The translations under genes and the position numbers were made by a program. The notes under the pieces are model-generated. The model had not been told where the DNA came from. It was given only the letters and a program-made list of their open reading frames with translations, and searched no databases. From contig NZ_VNIK02000003.1 in NCBI RefSeq assembly GCF_007785775.2, positions 276,902-340,901 on the forward strand: a DNA stretch of 64,000 nucleotides, in the 5' to 3' direction. This stretch comes from Flagellimonas hadalis (GTDB lineage: Bacteria > Bacteroidota > Bacteroidia > Flavobacteriales > Flavobacteriaceae). The stretch's first letter is position 1; each line of letters starts with the position of its first letter. Shown piece after piece: positions 54,666 to 61,799 of the stretch.

Positions 54666-55921
54666 TTTACCGTAATGATTTCATTGATGTTTGTGGTATA
54701 TCTTGGGGAAAGGTGTTCTTGTCGCATCTTCCAGGTCCTTTCCAGATCCTGATTGGCAATCTTCATCTTATGGCCCCCGTACTTGTCATTGATGCCATCC
54801 ATCACCTGCATGAGCTTTTGATGTTTTGGGTTCTCGGACAGAAACAGATCCAATTGCCTTGTGTTGGTGGGCACCAGTCCTGACACAATCACCCCGGCTT
54901 TCTTGTATTTGATCGCAGGCTTGAAAAGTGCAATTGCCGCCTTGACGGCATAGTTGCTTATGGTAAGGCTGGAATCCGTGGTGTAGGGTAAGGTAACGAT
55001 AAGGCTGCCCCTATCCTGTGGTTCATCCTTCTTATGTCTGTCGCTTCGCAAAAACACCACAATGTGGTTGCAACTACTGCCCTGGCTTCTTAATTTTTCG
55101 GCACAACTGCTGGCAAAGGTGGAGATGCGTTCCTTTATATTTTCGATATCGGAATAGGTACTTTCAAAGCTTCTTGTGGTGGCTATGGCCTTTTTATCGC
55201 GGGTATCATCATCCAAGTCCAATGTGGGGATTCCCTGCAGGTCTTTTTTCAATCGCAGCCCAATGACCGCCATTTGTTTCCGCACCCATTCATCTGACAA
55301 TTGGGTAAAATCGTAGGCCGTTTTTACATTTTGGGTCTGAACACGTTTCAAGTTTCCATGCCCAATGCCCCAAACACTCTCAATTTTGGTCCATTTCAAT
55401 GCTTTTATACGCCTTTCCTCGGACTGGATGACATATACGCCTCCCGTCCTTGACTTCAACTTTTTGGCAATCTTGTTGGCAACCTTGGCCAAGGCCTTTG
55501 TGGGAGCAATGCCTATGCTGATGGGAATGCCGGTACATTTTTGTACAGTTCGTTGAATTTCTCTTCCATAAGCTTCAAAATCGCAGTTATTAAATCCTTC
55601 AAACTTTAAAAAGGCCTCGTCCACACTGTACACCTCCAAATCGGGCGTAAATGTGCCCAAAATGTTCATCACCCGGGTGCTCATATCACCATATAGGGGA
55701 TAATTGGAGGAAAAGACCTTGATTCCCTTCTCCTTACAAAAATGTCTATATTTAAATTCTGGGGCGGCCATCGGCAATCCAAGTGCTTTTGCCTCATCGC
55801 TACGCGAAATGAAACAACCATCGTTATTGGACAAAATGGCCACGGGAACGTTATTGAACTGGGGCTGAAAGGCCCGTTCACACGAAGCATAGAAGTTATT
55901 GCAATCCACCAAGGCAAACAT
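54662..55921 (-). CDS. umuC: Y-family DNA polymerase V catalytic subunit UmuC-like
   Basis: A 419-residue Y-family polymerase. The active-site acids are in FALVDCNNFYASCERAF and EVYSVDEAFL, with the steric-gate region near the first. PISIGIAPTKALAKVANKIAKK, the HhH region and VWGIGHGNLKRVQ follow, and the little finger region has CNHIVVFLRSD. It copies past damaged bases. The short 24-base gap upstream to the acyl-CoA dehydrogenase gene leaves little room for a separate promoter, so readthrough from that gene is possible. Confidence 0.93.
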   Translation of the reverse strand: MFALVDCNNFYASCERAFQPQFNNVPVAILSNNDGCFISRSDEAKALGLPMAAPEFKYRHFCKEKGIKVFSSNYPLYGDMSTRVMNILGTFTPDLEVYSVDEAFLKFEGFNNCDFEAYGREIQRTVQKCTGIPISIGIAPTKALAKVANKIAKKLKSRTGGVYVIQSEERRIKALKWTKIESVWGIGHGNLKRVQTQNVKTAYDFTQLSDEWVRKQMAVIGLRLKKDLQGIPTLDLDDDTRDKKAIATTRSFESTYSDIENIKERISTFASSCAEKLRSQGSSCNHIVVFLRSDRHKKDEPQDRGSLIVTLPYTTDSSLTISNYAVKAAIALFKPAIKYKKAGVIVSGLVPTNTRQLDLFLSENPKHQKLMQVMDGINDKYGGHKMKIANQDLERTWKMRQEHLSPRYTTNINEIITVK

Positions 55922-55945
55922 GCCTAAAAGTAGTGAAATAGCAGG

Positions 55946-57124
55946 TTACTTAAAAGCAGGAATACCGGTAATATCAGCCCCTGTTATCAACAAATGGATG
56001 TCGTGTGTCCCTTCATATGTGATCACACTTTCGAGGTTCATCATGTGGCGCATAATGCTGTATTCGCCAGTGATGCCCATACCTCCCAACATCTGTCGCG
56101 CTTCCCGGGCAATCTTGATGGCCATTTCCACGTTGTTTCGTTTCGCCATGGAAATTTGGGCCGTAGTTGCCCTTCCTTCATTCTTCAATTGCCCCAAACG
56201 AAACGCCAACAATTGTGCTTTGGTAATTTCCGTGATCATTTCGGCCAATTTTTTCTGCTGAAGTTGAAACGCCGCAATGGGTTTCCCAAACTGGATGCGT
56301 TCCTTGGCATAGCGCAAAGCGGTATCATAGCAATCCATGGCAGCGCCAATGGCTCCCCAAGCGATACCGTAGCGAGCAGAATCGAGACAACCCAATGGGG
56401 CACCCAATCCGCTTTTGTTGGGCAAGAGGTTTTCCTTGGGCACTTTTACGTTGTCGAAAATCAGTTCTCCCGTGGCGGATGCGCGCAACGACCATTTGTT
56501 GTGGGTTTCCGGAGTTGAAAATCCTTCCATACCTCGTTCCACGATCAGACCGTGGATCCTACCTTCTTCATTCTTGGCCCAAACTACCGCTACATCAGCA
56601 AAGGGCGAATTGGAAATCCAGAGTTTGGCCCCGTTCAAAAGGTAATGATTGCCCATATCCTTGAACTTGGTTTCCATGCCGCCAGGATTGGACCCGTGAT
56701 TGGGTTCGGTCAAACCGAAACAGCCCATCCATTCACCAGAGGCCAATTTGGGCAAATATTTTTTCCGTTGCTCCTCGTTGCCATACGCAAAAATGGGGTA
56801 CATCACCAAAGAAGATTGAACGGATGCCGTGGATCGGACCCCACTGTCACCACGTTCAATTTCTTGCATGATCAGTCCGTAACTGATCTGATCCAATCCG
56901 GCACCTCCATATTGTTCGGGAATATACGGCCCGAAGGCTCCGATCTCTGCCAAGCCACCAATAATCTGTTTGGGGAATTCCGCCTTTTGGGCAAATTCCT
57001 CAATGATGGGGGATATGTCCCGCTTTACCCACTGACGGGCCGCATCACGGACCAGTTTATGTTCTTCGGAAAGCAGGTCATCCAAATTGTAGTAATCCGG
57101 GGCTTCAAATAAATCGGGCTTCAT
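55946..57124 (-). CDS. Glutaryl-CoA dehydrogenase-type acyl-CoA dehydrogenase
   Basis: A 392-residue FAD enzyme. FGLTEPNHGSNPGGMET is the FAD/substrate segment, LRASATGELIFDNVKVP the beta domain, and the catalytic Glu is in ESVITYEGTHDIHLLITG. The N-terminal DYYNLDDLLSEEHKLVRD and VRSTASVQSSLVMYPI with Arg and Ser near the substrate pocket are typical of glutaryl-CoA dehydrogenase, which converts glutaryl-CoA to crotonyl-CoA in lysine and tryptophan breakdown. No other gene of that pathway is in the window. Confidence 0.87.
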   Translation of the reverse strand: MKPDLFEAPDYYNLDDLLSEEHKLVRDAARQWVKRDISPIIEEFAQKAEFPKQIIGGLAEIGAFGPYIPEQYGGAGLDQISYGLIMQEIERGDSGVRSTASVQSSLVMYPIFAYGNEEQRKKYLPKLASGEWMGCFGLTEPNHGSNPGGMETKFKDMGNHYLLNGAKLWISNSPFADVAVVWAKNEEGRIHGLIVERGMEGFSTPETHNKWSLRASATGELIFDNVKVPKENLLPNKSGLGAPLGCLDSARYGIAWGAIGAAMDCYDTALRYAKERIQFGKPIAAFQLQQKKLAEMITEITKAQLLAFRLGQLKNEGRATTAQISMAKRNNVEMAIKIAREARQMLGGMGITGEYSIMRHMMNLESVITYEGTHDIHLLITGADITGIPAFK

Positions 57125-57180
57125 TCGGTTTATTTTTAATCAAATATACTGACGAAATATAACATTTCATTGGGACATTG

Positions 57181-57894
57181 TTACATTTTCAAATAAAATG
57201 CTTCGGTCAATCTGATGTATTCTTTGGTGTATTGGTGTCTTCCTTCCTCGATGACCAATTCATCAATGTACGTTTCAACTTCTTGGAAACCCAATTCCAT
57301 GAGGCTCCTTTTGAATTCGACCTTGGGATTTCCCTTGACCCGAGTGATACGGATTGGGTGCAAACCTGAAGTTGCCGCCAGTTCCAAGAACCTCTGCTCT
57401 TCTTTGTAAGGTATGATAACGGAAAATAGGCCTCTTTCGGACAACAGTTTCGAAACGCCTTTCAACAGTTCATCAAACGGAAGGGAGCTGCTTTGCCTTG
57501 CCTGATCGCGTAGGCTGTCGCCACTAGCCATTTCCTCGGAATAAAAGGGTGGGTTGGAAACGATCAAATCGTATCGATCCTCGATTTCATCAACAAACTC
57601 ATCAAAACCGGCATGGTAACAAAACAAACGGTCCGCCCAAGGCGAGCCCTCAAAATTGGCGACACATTGTTCATAGGCGTTTTCATCCAACTCAATGGCA
57701 TCAATGGTTTCCGCCGTTGACCGCTGTGCCAACTGGAGTGCGATGAGTCCAGTTCCTGCGCCAATGTCCAAAATGGAATTGGGTTGATGGACCAAAGAGG
57801 CCCAGGCACCCAAAAGCACCCCATCGGTGCCCACTTTCATGGCGCATTGATCTTGGCGGACAGTAAACTGTTTAAAGTGAAAAGTGTTTTTCAC
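57181..57894 (-). CDS. tRNA1(Val) (adenine(37)-N6)-methyltransferase
   Basis: A 237-residue SAM-dependent methyltransferase of the TrmN6/YfiC type. The start KNTFHFKQFTVRQDQCAMKVGTDGVLLGAW is the family N-terminus. Motif I is ILDIGAGTGLIALQLAQRS, the acid after strand 2 is in IDAIELDENAY, and the adenine-N6 motif NPPFY is in LIVSNPPFYSE. GTG 57894 is preferred to TTG 57903 because the homologous N-termini begin at this Lys-Asn-Thr-Phe. Confidence 0.9.
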   Translation of the reverse strand: MKNTFHFKQFTVRQDQCAMKVGTDGVLLGAWASLVHQPNSILDIGAGTGLIALQLAQRSTAETIDAIELDENAYEQCVANFEGSPWADRLFCYHAGFDEFVDEIEDRYDLIVSNPPFYSEEMASGDSLRDQARQSSSLPFDELLKGVSKLLSERGLFSVIIPYKEEQRFLELAATSGLHPIRITRVKGNPKVEFKRSLMELGFQEVETYIDELVIEEGRHQYTKEYIRLTEAFYLKM

Positions 57895-57928
57895 AAATTT
57901 CAATAATTAAATTCCAAATTCCATTGAA

Positions 57929-58276
57929 CTATTGGGCCTTATAAATAATCGCTGACAAAATTTTTCGCAACTCATCCGCCTCAACGATTAGCTTTTCAAA
58001 GTCTCCTTCAAAGTGTTTATTTTGATCTTTTAGAAGTCTGAGCCAATATTTGGCTTCCTTAGCTTCTTTTCTAGCAATTTTCAATCGAAAGATAAGATCC
58101 TTGTCTCCTAATTTTTCGTTCGCCTCTATATAATTTGCTCCGACAGAACCAGAAGAACGAACCAATTGTTTTCCATCCTGGATATTTGAAATAGTTTTAG
58201 GAAGTTCTTTTACAGTTAAACGACAGGACTTAGCAAACAAAAAGGTCCTTTCTTCCAAATCATACACTTTCTCCAT
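57929..58276 (-). CDS. Four-helix bundle protein (23S rRNA intervening-sequence family)
   Basis: A 115-residue all-helical protein. Marks are LEERTFLFAKSCRLTVKELPKT, GKQLVRSSGSVGANYIEANE and the third and fourth helices with KEAKYWLRLLKDQN. The family was first found in intervening sequences of 23S rRNA genes but most members, like this one, stand alone. They form pentamers and have no firm function. Its codons are more A/T-rich than the flanking genes. A TTG-N17-TATATTTG promoter lies at 58318-58345. Confidence 0.88.
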   Translation of the reverse strand: MEKVYDLEERTFLFAKSCRLTVKELPKTISNIQDGKQLVRSSGSVGANYIEANEKLGDKDLIFRLKIARKEAKEAKYWLRLLKDQNKHFEGDFEKLIVEADELRKILSAIIYKAQ

Positions 58277-58317
58277 TAATTTTTTGGAATTTGGTATTTG
58301 GAGGTTGCTGATTTGCT

Positions 58318-58345
58318 CAAATATAAATTAACAAAACCACTTCAA
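58318..58345 (-). promoter_or_regulatory. Promoter of the four-helix bundle gene
   Basis: On the minus strand TTG (58343-58345) and TATATTTG (58318-58325) are 17 bases apart; predicted start near 58313. Confidence 0.6.
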
Positions 58346-58359
58346 CTAACAAAATGAGC

Positions 58360-59787
58360 TTACTCATTTAATCGTCCTGGTTCCCGGTTTTCACTTCCTT
58401 CGATTTCCAGCAGTGAATCTCCCAATCGCTGCCGCATACGATTGGCCAAAACTTTTATCTCTGCTACGATTTCTGGATTTTCTTCCGCAACATTATGGGT
58501 CTCACCCACATCGTTCACTACATCATAGAGTTCCATCTCCTCCATATCGACCATTCTATACTCGCCCGGCATGCCATCTTTTCCGGGTTTTTGCCCATCC
58601 ATGGTTCGATATCGGTGTGGGAAATATAATTTCCACTTTCCATAGCGTACCCCAAATAGTTCGTTCACTCTATAATAAAAGAAATAAGCATCTTGAACGG
58701 GAACCGTCCGCTCCCCGCTGAGAATGTCCCACACACTTTTTCCATCAATAGTGGTTTGTGGCAATTCCGCCTCTGTAAGCTCCGCAATCGTAGGCAGCAG
58801 GTCAATGGCCATCATCGGCACATCAATGACCTTTCCTCCTTTGAGTTTTTTTGGATATTTGATGATACAGGGTTCTCGTTGTCCTCCCTCCCAAGCAGTA
58901 CCTTTCCCCTCGCGAAGGGGCAACGCACTCCCAGCATGGTTTCCATAAGAAAGCCAAGGACCGTTGTCCGAAGTAAAGATGACCATGGTGTCGTCCTCCA
59001 ACCCATTATCCTTGAGTGCTTTGATGATTTGTCCCACGGACCAGTCAATCTCCATGATGACATCACCGTACAACCCCCTTTCCGACTTGCCCTTGAACTT
59101 ATCTGACACGAACAATGGCACATGGGGCTGTGGATGTGGCACATATAGAAAAAACGGACGGTCTTTGTTCCTTTTGATAAAATCGACGCTTCTTTCGGTA
59201 ATTTGTGTCGTCAGTTGGGATTGGTCGATCAAGGTATCGATTACCGTTTCATTTTCATAGAGCGGTAGGTCTGGAAAATTGAAAATGGTTCCCTGTTGGG
59301 GGTGGTAAGGCCACATATCATTCGAGTATGGAATCCCAAACCATTCGTCGAAACCGTGTCGGGTGGGTAAAAACTCTTTATGGTGCCCCAAATGCCATTT
59401 ACCGTAAATGGCAGTGGCATACCCTTTTTTCTTCAACATTTCGGCAATGGTGGTTTCCGAAGCGTTGATTCCATGTGTATTATCGGGGCCCAAAGCATTG
59501 TGGATGCCAATTCGATTGGGATAACACCCTGTCAGGATCCCTGCCCTTGATGCCGAGCAGACTGCCTGGGCGGCATAGTAATGGGTCAATTGCAGTCCAT
59601 CTGCTGCCATTTGGTCCAAATTAGGGGTCTTTATGTCCGGAGAGCCAAAAACCCCCACATCCTGATAGCCCTGATCATCCGTGAAAATCAGTATAATGTT
59701 TGGGGTACGTTCTGTTACAGTGGGCTGTGTTTTCTTATCACCACATGAGGTTAAGCCAATGGCTATAAGAAGAAGATATATACGCAT
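58360..59787 (-). CDS. Secreted sulfatase (type I, lipoprotein)
   Basis: A 475-residue alkaline-phosphatase-fold sulfatase. The lipoprotein signal is MRIYLLLIAIGLTSC, acylated at C15. Metal ligands begin in NIILIFTDDQGYQDVG, and the formylglycine motif is C77-SASR81 followed by GILTGCYPNR. IYGKWHLGHH, HPQPHVPL and VIFTSDNGP complete the active site. It needs Cys-to-formylglycine conversion by an enzyme not encoded here. It resembles arylsulfatase A/N-acetylgalactosamine-6-sulfatase-like members that act on sulfated glycans, in line with a marine lifestyle. It stands alone, without SusCD or glycosidase genes. Confidence 0.88.
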   Translation of the reverse strand: MRIYLLLIAIGLTSCGDKKTQPTVTERTPNIILIFTDDQGYQDVGVFGSPDIKTPNLDQMAADGLQLTHYYAAQAVCSASRAGILTGCYPNRIGIHNALGPDNTHGINASETTIAEMLKKKGYATAIYGKWHLGHHKEFLPTRHGFDEWFGIPYSNDMWPYHPQQGTIFNFPDLPLYENETVIDTLIDQSQLTTQITERSVDFIKRNKDRPFFLYVPHPQPHVPLFVSDKFKGKSERGLYGDVIMEIDWSVGQIIKALKDNGLEDDTMVIFTSDNGPWLSYGNHAGSALPLREGKGTAWEGGQREPCIIKYPKKLKGGKVIDVPMMAIDLLPTIAELTEAELPQTTIDGKSVWDILSGERTVPVQDAYFFYYRVNELFGVRYGKWKLYFPHRYRTMDGQKPGKDGMPGEYRMVDMEEMELYDVVNDVGETHNVAEENPEIVAEIKVLANRMRQRLGDSLLEIEGSENREPGRLNE

Positions 59788-59834
59788 AGTGCAATCTAAA
59801 ATAATCCTCTTAAATATAGGCTTAAATCTACTAT

Positions 59835-60365
59835 CTACGAATTCAGGTAAAGGTCGACCAAACCTTCGGGGGTATTCACATGGATGGTCTTGGTTTTCCG
59901 ATCCACCTTGGTGATGATCTCGTCACTGATGGGCACCAAAAGCTCCTTCCCGTTTTTGTCCACCTCAAAAAGTTCTTGCGAAGCACTGTCATTGATGGCC
60001 TTTATTACCCCAATATCGCCATGGACCTCATCCATCATCGTGAACCCTATGACCTCATGGAAGTAAAACTTGTTGCCCGAAAGTGGTGGCAACAGGGTCA
60101 AGGGCAAATAAAGTTCCGCGCCTATAAGTTTGTCCGCCGTTGGCTCGTCCTTTACCTCTTCGAAATCGATTCGAAGCAGATTGGATTTGTGGAGGCGGCA
60201 ACGGTCAATAAAAAATGGAACCAGATTGTTTCCCAACGAAACAAATACTGATTCCATATTTTCGTATATCTCAGGTTCATCGGTATCGAGCTTGACCAAT
60301 ACCTCCCCCTTGAAACTATATTTTGAAACGACTTTGCCCAGGTAGAAGCAATCTTCCTTGCGCAT
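59835..60365 (-). CDS. rimM: 16S rRNA processing protein RimM
   Basis: A 176-residue RimM. The N-terminal barrel starts DCFYLGKVVSKYSFKGEVLVK and the C-terminal PRC barrel has FYFHEVIGFTMMDEVHGDIGVI, ELFEVDKNGKELLVPISDEII and the ending NTPEGLVDLYLN. It assists 30S head assembly and binds near S19. ATG 60365 gives the family N-terminus; the open frame extends upstream only as a shadow of the rpsP tail. It follows rpsP by ten bases, the standard order. Confidence 0.95.
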   Translation of the reverse strand: MRKEDCFYLGKVVSKYSFKGEVLVKLDTDEPEIYENMESVFVSLGNNLVPFFIDRCRLHKSNLLRIDFEEVKDEPTADKLIGAELYLPLTLLPPLSGNKFYFHEVIGFTMMDEVHGDIGVIKAINDSASQELFEVDKNGKELLVPISDEIITKVDRKTKTIHVNTPEGLVDLYLNS

Positions 60366-60375
60366 CGTCCGATTC

Positions 60376-60942
60376 TTATTCTTCTTCTTTGGCAGCTTCT
60401 TCAGCAGCAGGAGCCTCGGCAGTTTCCTCAACTGGAGCTTCTTCTGCAGCAACTTCCGCTGTTTCCTCGGCAACTTCTTCCACTACTTCCTCAACAGGGG
60501 CAGCGGCAGCGATCCTTTTTTCATTGGCTTCCTTCTCGGCTTCCAATGCTTTGGCCTTCGCTTCGGCATCAGCTTTGCTCAAACCATCTTTCTTGGCCTG
60601 GATCGTATTGGTCTTTTCATCCAACCAAGCGTTGAATTTCTCCTCTACTTGCTCTTCGGTAAGTGCACCTTTGCGTACACCGCCCAACAAGTGGTGCTTC
60701 AACAATACTCCTTTGTAAGATAGGATGGCCCTGGCAGTATCGGTAGGCTGCGCACCGTTCTGCAACCATTTTACGGAAGTGTCCACATCCAATTCGATGG
60801 TAGCAGGATTGGTATTGGGGTTGTAGATACCCAATTTTTCCAAAAATTTACCGTCTCTTTTTGATCTGGAATCTGCGGCAACCACCCAATAAAATGGTTT
60901 ACCTTTTTTACCGTGTCTCTGAAGTCTGATTCTAACTGGCAT
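60376..60942 (-). CDS. rpsP: 30S ribosomal protein bS16 with long acidic C-terminal extension
   Basis: A 188-residue protein. Residues 1 to about 85 are the S16 domain (PVRIRLQRHGKKGKPFYWVVAADSRSKRDG-type start, and GAQPTDTARAILSYKGVLLK). The extension continues with a basic helical stretch containing KKDGLSKADAEAKAKALEAE and ends with about 45 residues almost entirely of Ala, Glu, Val and Pro. E. coli S16 has 82 residues. Long acidic tails on S16 are known in Bacteroidota. Its promoter has a TATATTTG -7 element at 61016-61023. Confidence 0.95.
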   Translation of the reverse strand: MPVRIRLQRHGKKGKPFYWVVAADSRSKRDGKFLEKLGIYNPNTNPATIELDVDTSVKWLQNGAQPTDTARAILSYKGVLLKHHLLGGVRKGALTEEQVEEKFNAWLDEKTNTIQAKKDGLSKADAEAKAKALEAEKEANEKRIAAAAPVEEVVEEVAEETAEVAAEEAPVEETAEAPAAEEAAKEEE

Positions 60943-60957
60943 ATCACATTAATTTGT

Positions 60958-61023
60958 AGGGTGCCCGACCCTGGTTATTAATTCTTTCAATAATCGCTTT
61001 TCGTATAAGCGGGTGCAAATATA
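60958..61023 (-). promoter_or_regulatory. rpsP promoter and leader
   Basis: TATATTTG (minus strand, 61016-61023) predicts a start near 61011 and a leader of nearly 70 bases. The leader contains the hairpin AGGGT-CGGGC-ACCCT (60958-60972), a candidate for autoregulation of the rpsP-rimM message. No good -33 element is seen. The rest of the gap up to 61198 shows nothing else firm. Confidence 0.5.
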
Positions 61024-61162
61024 CACTTATTTGTTTATAGCACAGCGATAAATCAAAAAAAGTTAAATGGCTTAACAATTGGCCCACATCCCGTTAAACC
61101 CATCATAAACCATGGCGGAAATTTTGGAAAGGGACTGACATTCTTTACATTATATATACAAG

Positions 61163-61179
61163 TTGTCGAAAGTCGACAA
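61163..61179. other. Inverted repeat upstream of the DUF2383-like gene
   Basis: TTGTCGA-AAG-TCGACAA is a perfect 7-3-7 inverted repeat that ends 19 bases before the chosen ATG. It may be an operator or a leader hairpin. Confidence 0.45.
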
Positions 61180-61198
61180 TCAGAACCTAAAAAATGAA

Positions 61199-61657
61199 AT
61201 GATGAAGTACACCGTAGAAATGTCGAACAAACTGAATGAACTTTTGGAACGAACCTATGACGCAGAAAAAGGGTTTAAGCAAGTCGCCGAAAAGGTAGAT
61301 AACAAAACACTCAAGGAATTTTTCTTGGACAGAGCCAAGCAGCGGTTCAATTTTGGACAGGAACTGAAGTCCGAAATATTGTCATTTGGGCAAGCTCCCG
61401 ACAAAGGGGGAAGTACCAAGGGAACCCTGCACCGTTCATGGATAGACTTTAAATCCCTGTTCACTTCCAACAATGAGGAGGCCGTGCTAAAAGAGGTACA
61501 CCGAGGTGAAAAGGAGGCCATAGCCACTTACAATGATATCTTACAAGACAAGGACTTTGTATTGCCCCCATCCACAGAAGGCCTATTGATGCGCCACCGA
61601 AACGCCATCAGGGAGACCTTGGAAACAGCCGAAATTTTTGAATCAGCAGTTTCATAG
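61199..61657 (+). CDS. DUF2383 / PA2169-type ferritin-like four-helix protein
   Basis: A 152-residue helical protein of the PA2169 family. The marks are VEMSNKLNELLERTYDAEKGFKQVAEKV, helix two with RFNFGQELKSEI, the loop GGSTKGTLHRSWIDFKSLF, and EVHRGEKEAIATYNDIL near the end. The fold is ferritin-like and members respond to stress in several phyla, with function not settled. ATG 61199 (or the next ATG 61202) is chosen. An upstream TTG frame start at 61163 lies in the inverted repeat and is unlikely. A strong terminator follows. Confidence 0.82.
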   Translation: MMKYTVEMSNKLNELLERTYDAEKGFKQVAEKVDNKTLKEFFLDRAKQRFNFGQELKSEILSFGQAPDKGGSTKGTLHRSWIDFKSLFTSNNEEAVLKEVHRGEKEAIATYNDILQDKDFVLPPSTEGLLMRHRNAIRETLETAEIFESAVS

Positions 61658-61683
61658 GCAAAATGCAGACATCAAAATCAAGG

Positions 61684-61710
61684 AAAGTCGGGAAACCCCC
61701 GACTTTTTTT
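61684..61710 (+). terminator. Intrinsic terminator
   Basis: AAAGTCGGG-AAACC-CCCGACTTT, a perfect 9-bp stem followed by T4, 26 bases after the stop of the DUF2383-like gene. Confidence 0.9.
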
Positions 61711-61799
61711 GGTTGATAAATCATGAAAACTCGATTTTCCCGTGACTGTCTTCTTCCGTATTTTTATCCATTGCTTTTTTTCACCGAGAACCATAGCTT

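Noticed and set aside
57929-58276. A 23S rRNA intervening sequence
   Set aside because: The protein belongs to that family, but no rRNA sequence surrounds it and it has its own promoter.
60366-60473. A 36-residue longer RimM
   Set aside because: The extra frame is Lys/Leu-rich sequence that reads the rpsP tail in another frame; the family N-terminus begins at 60365.
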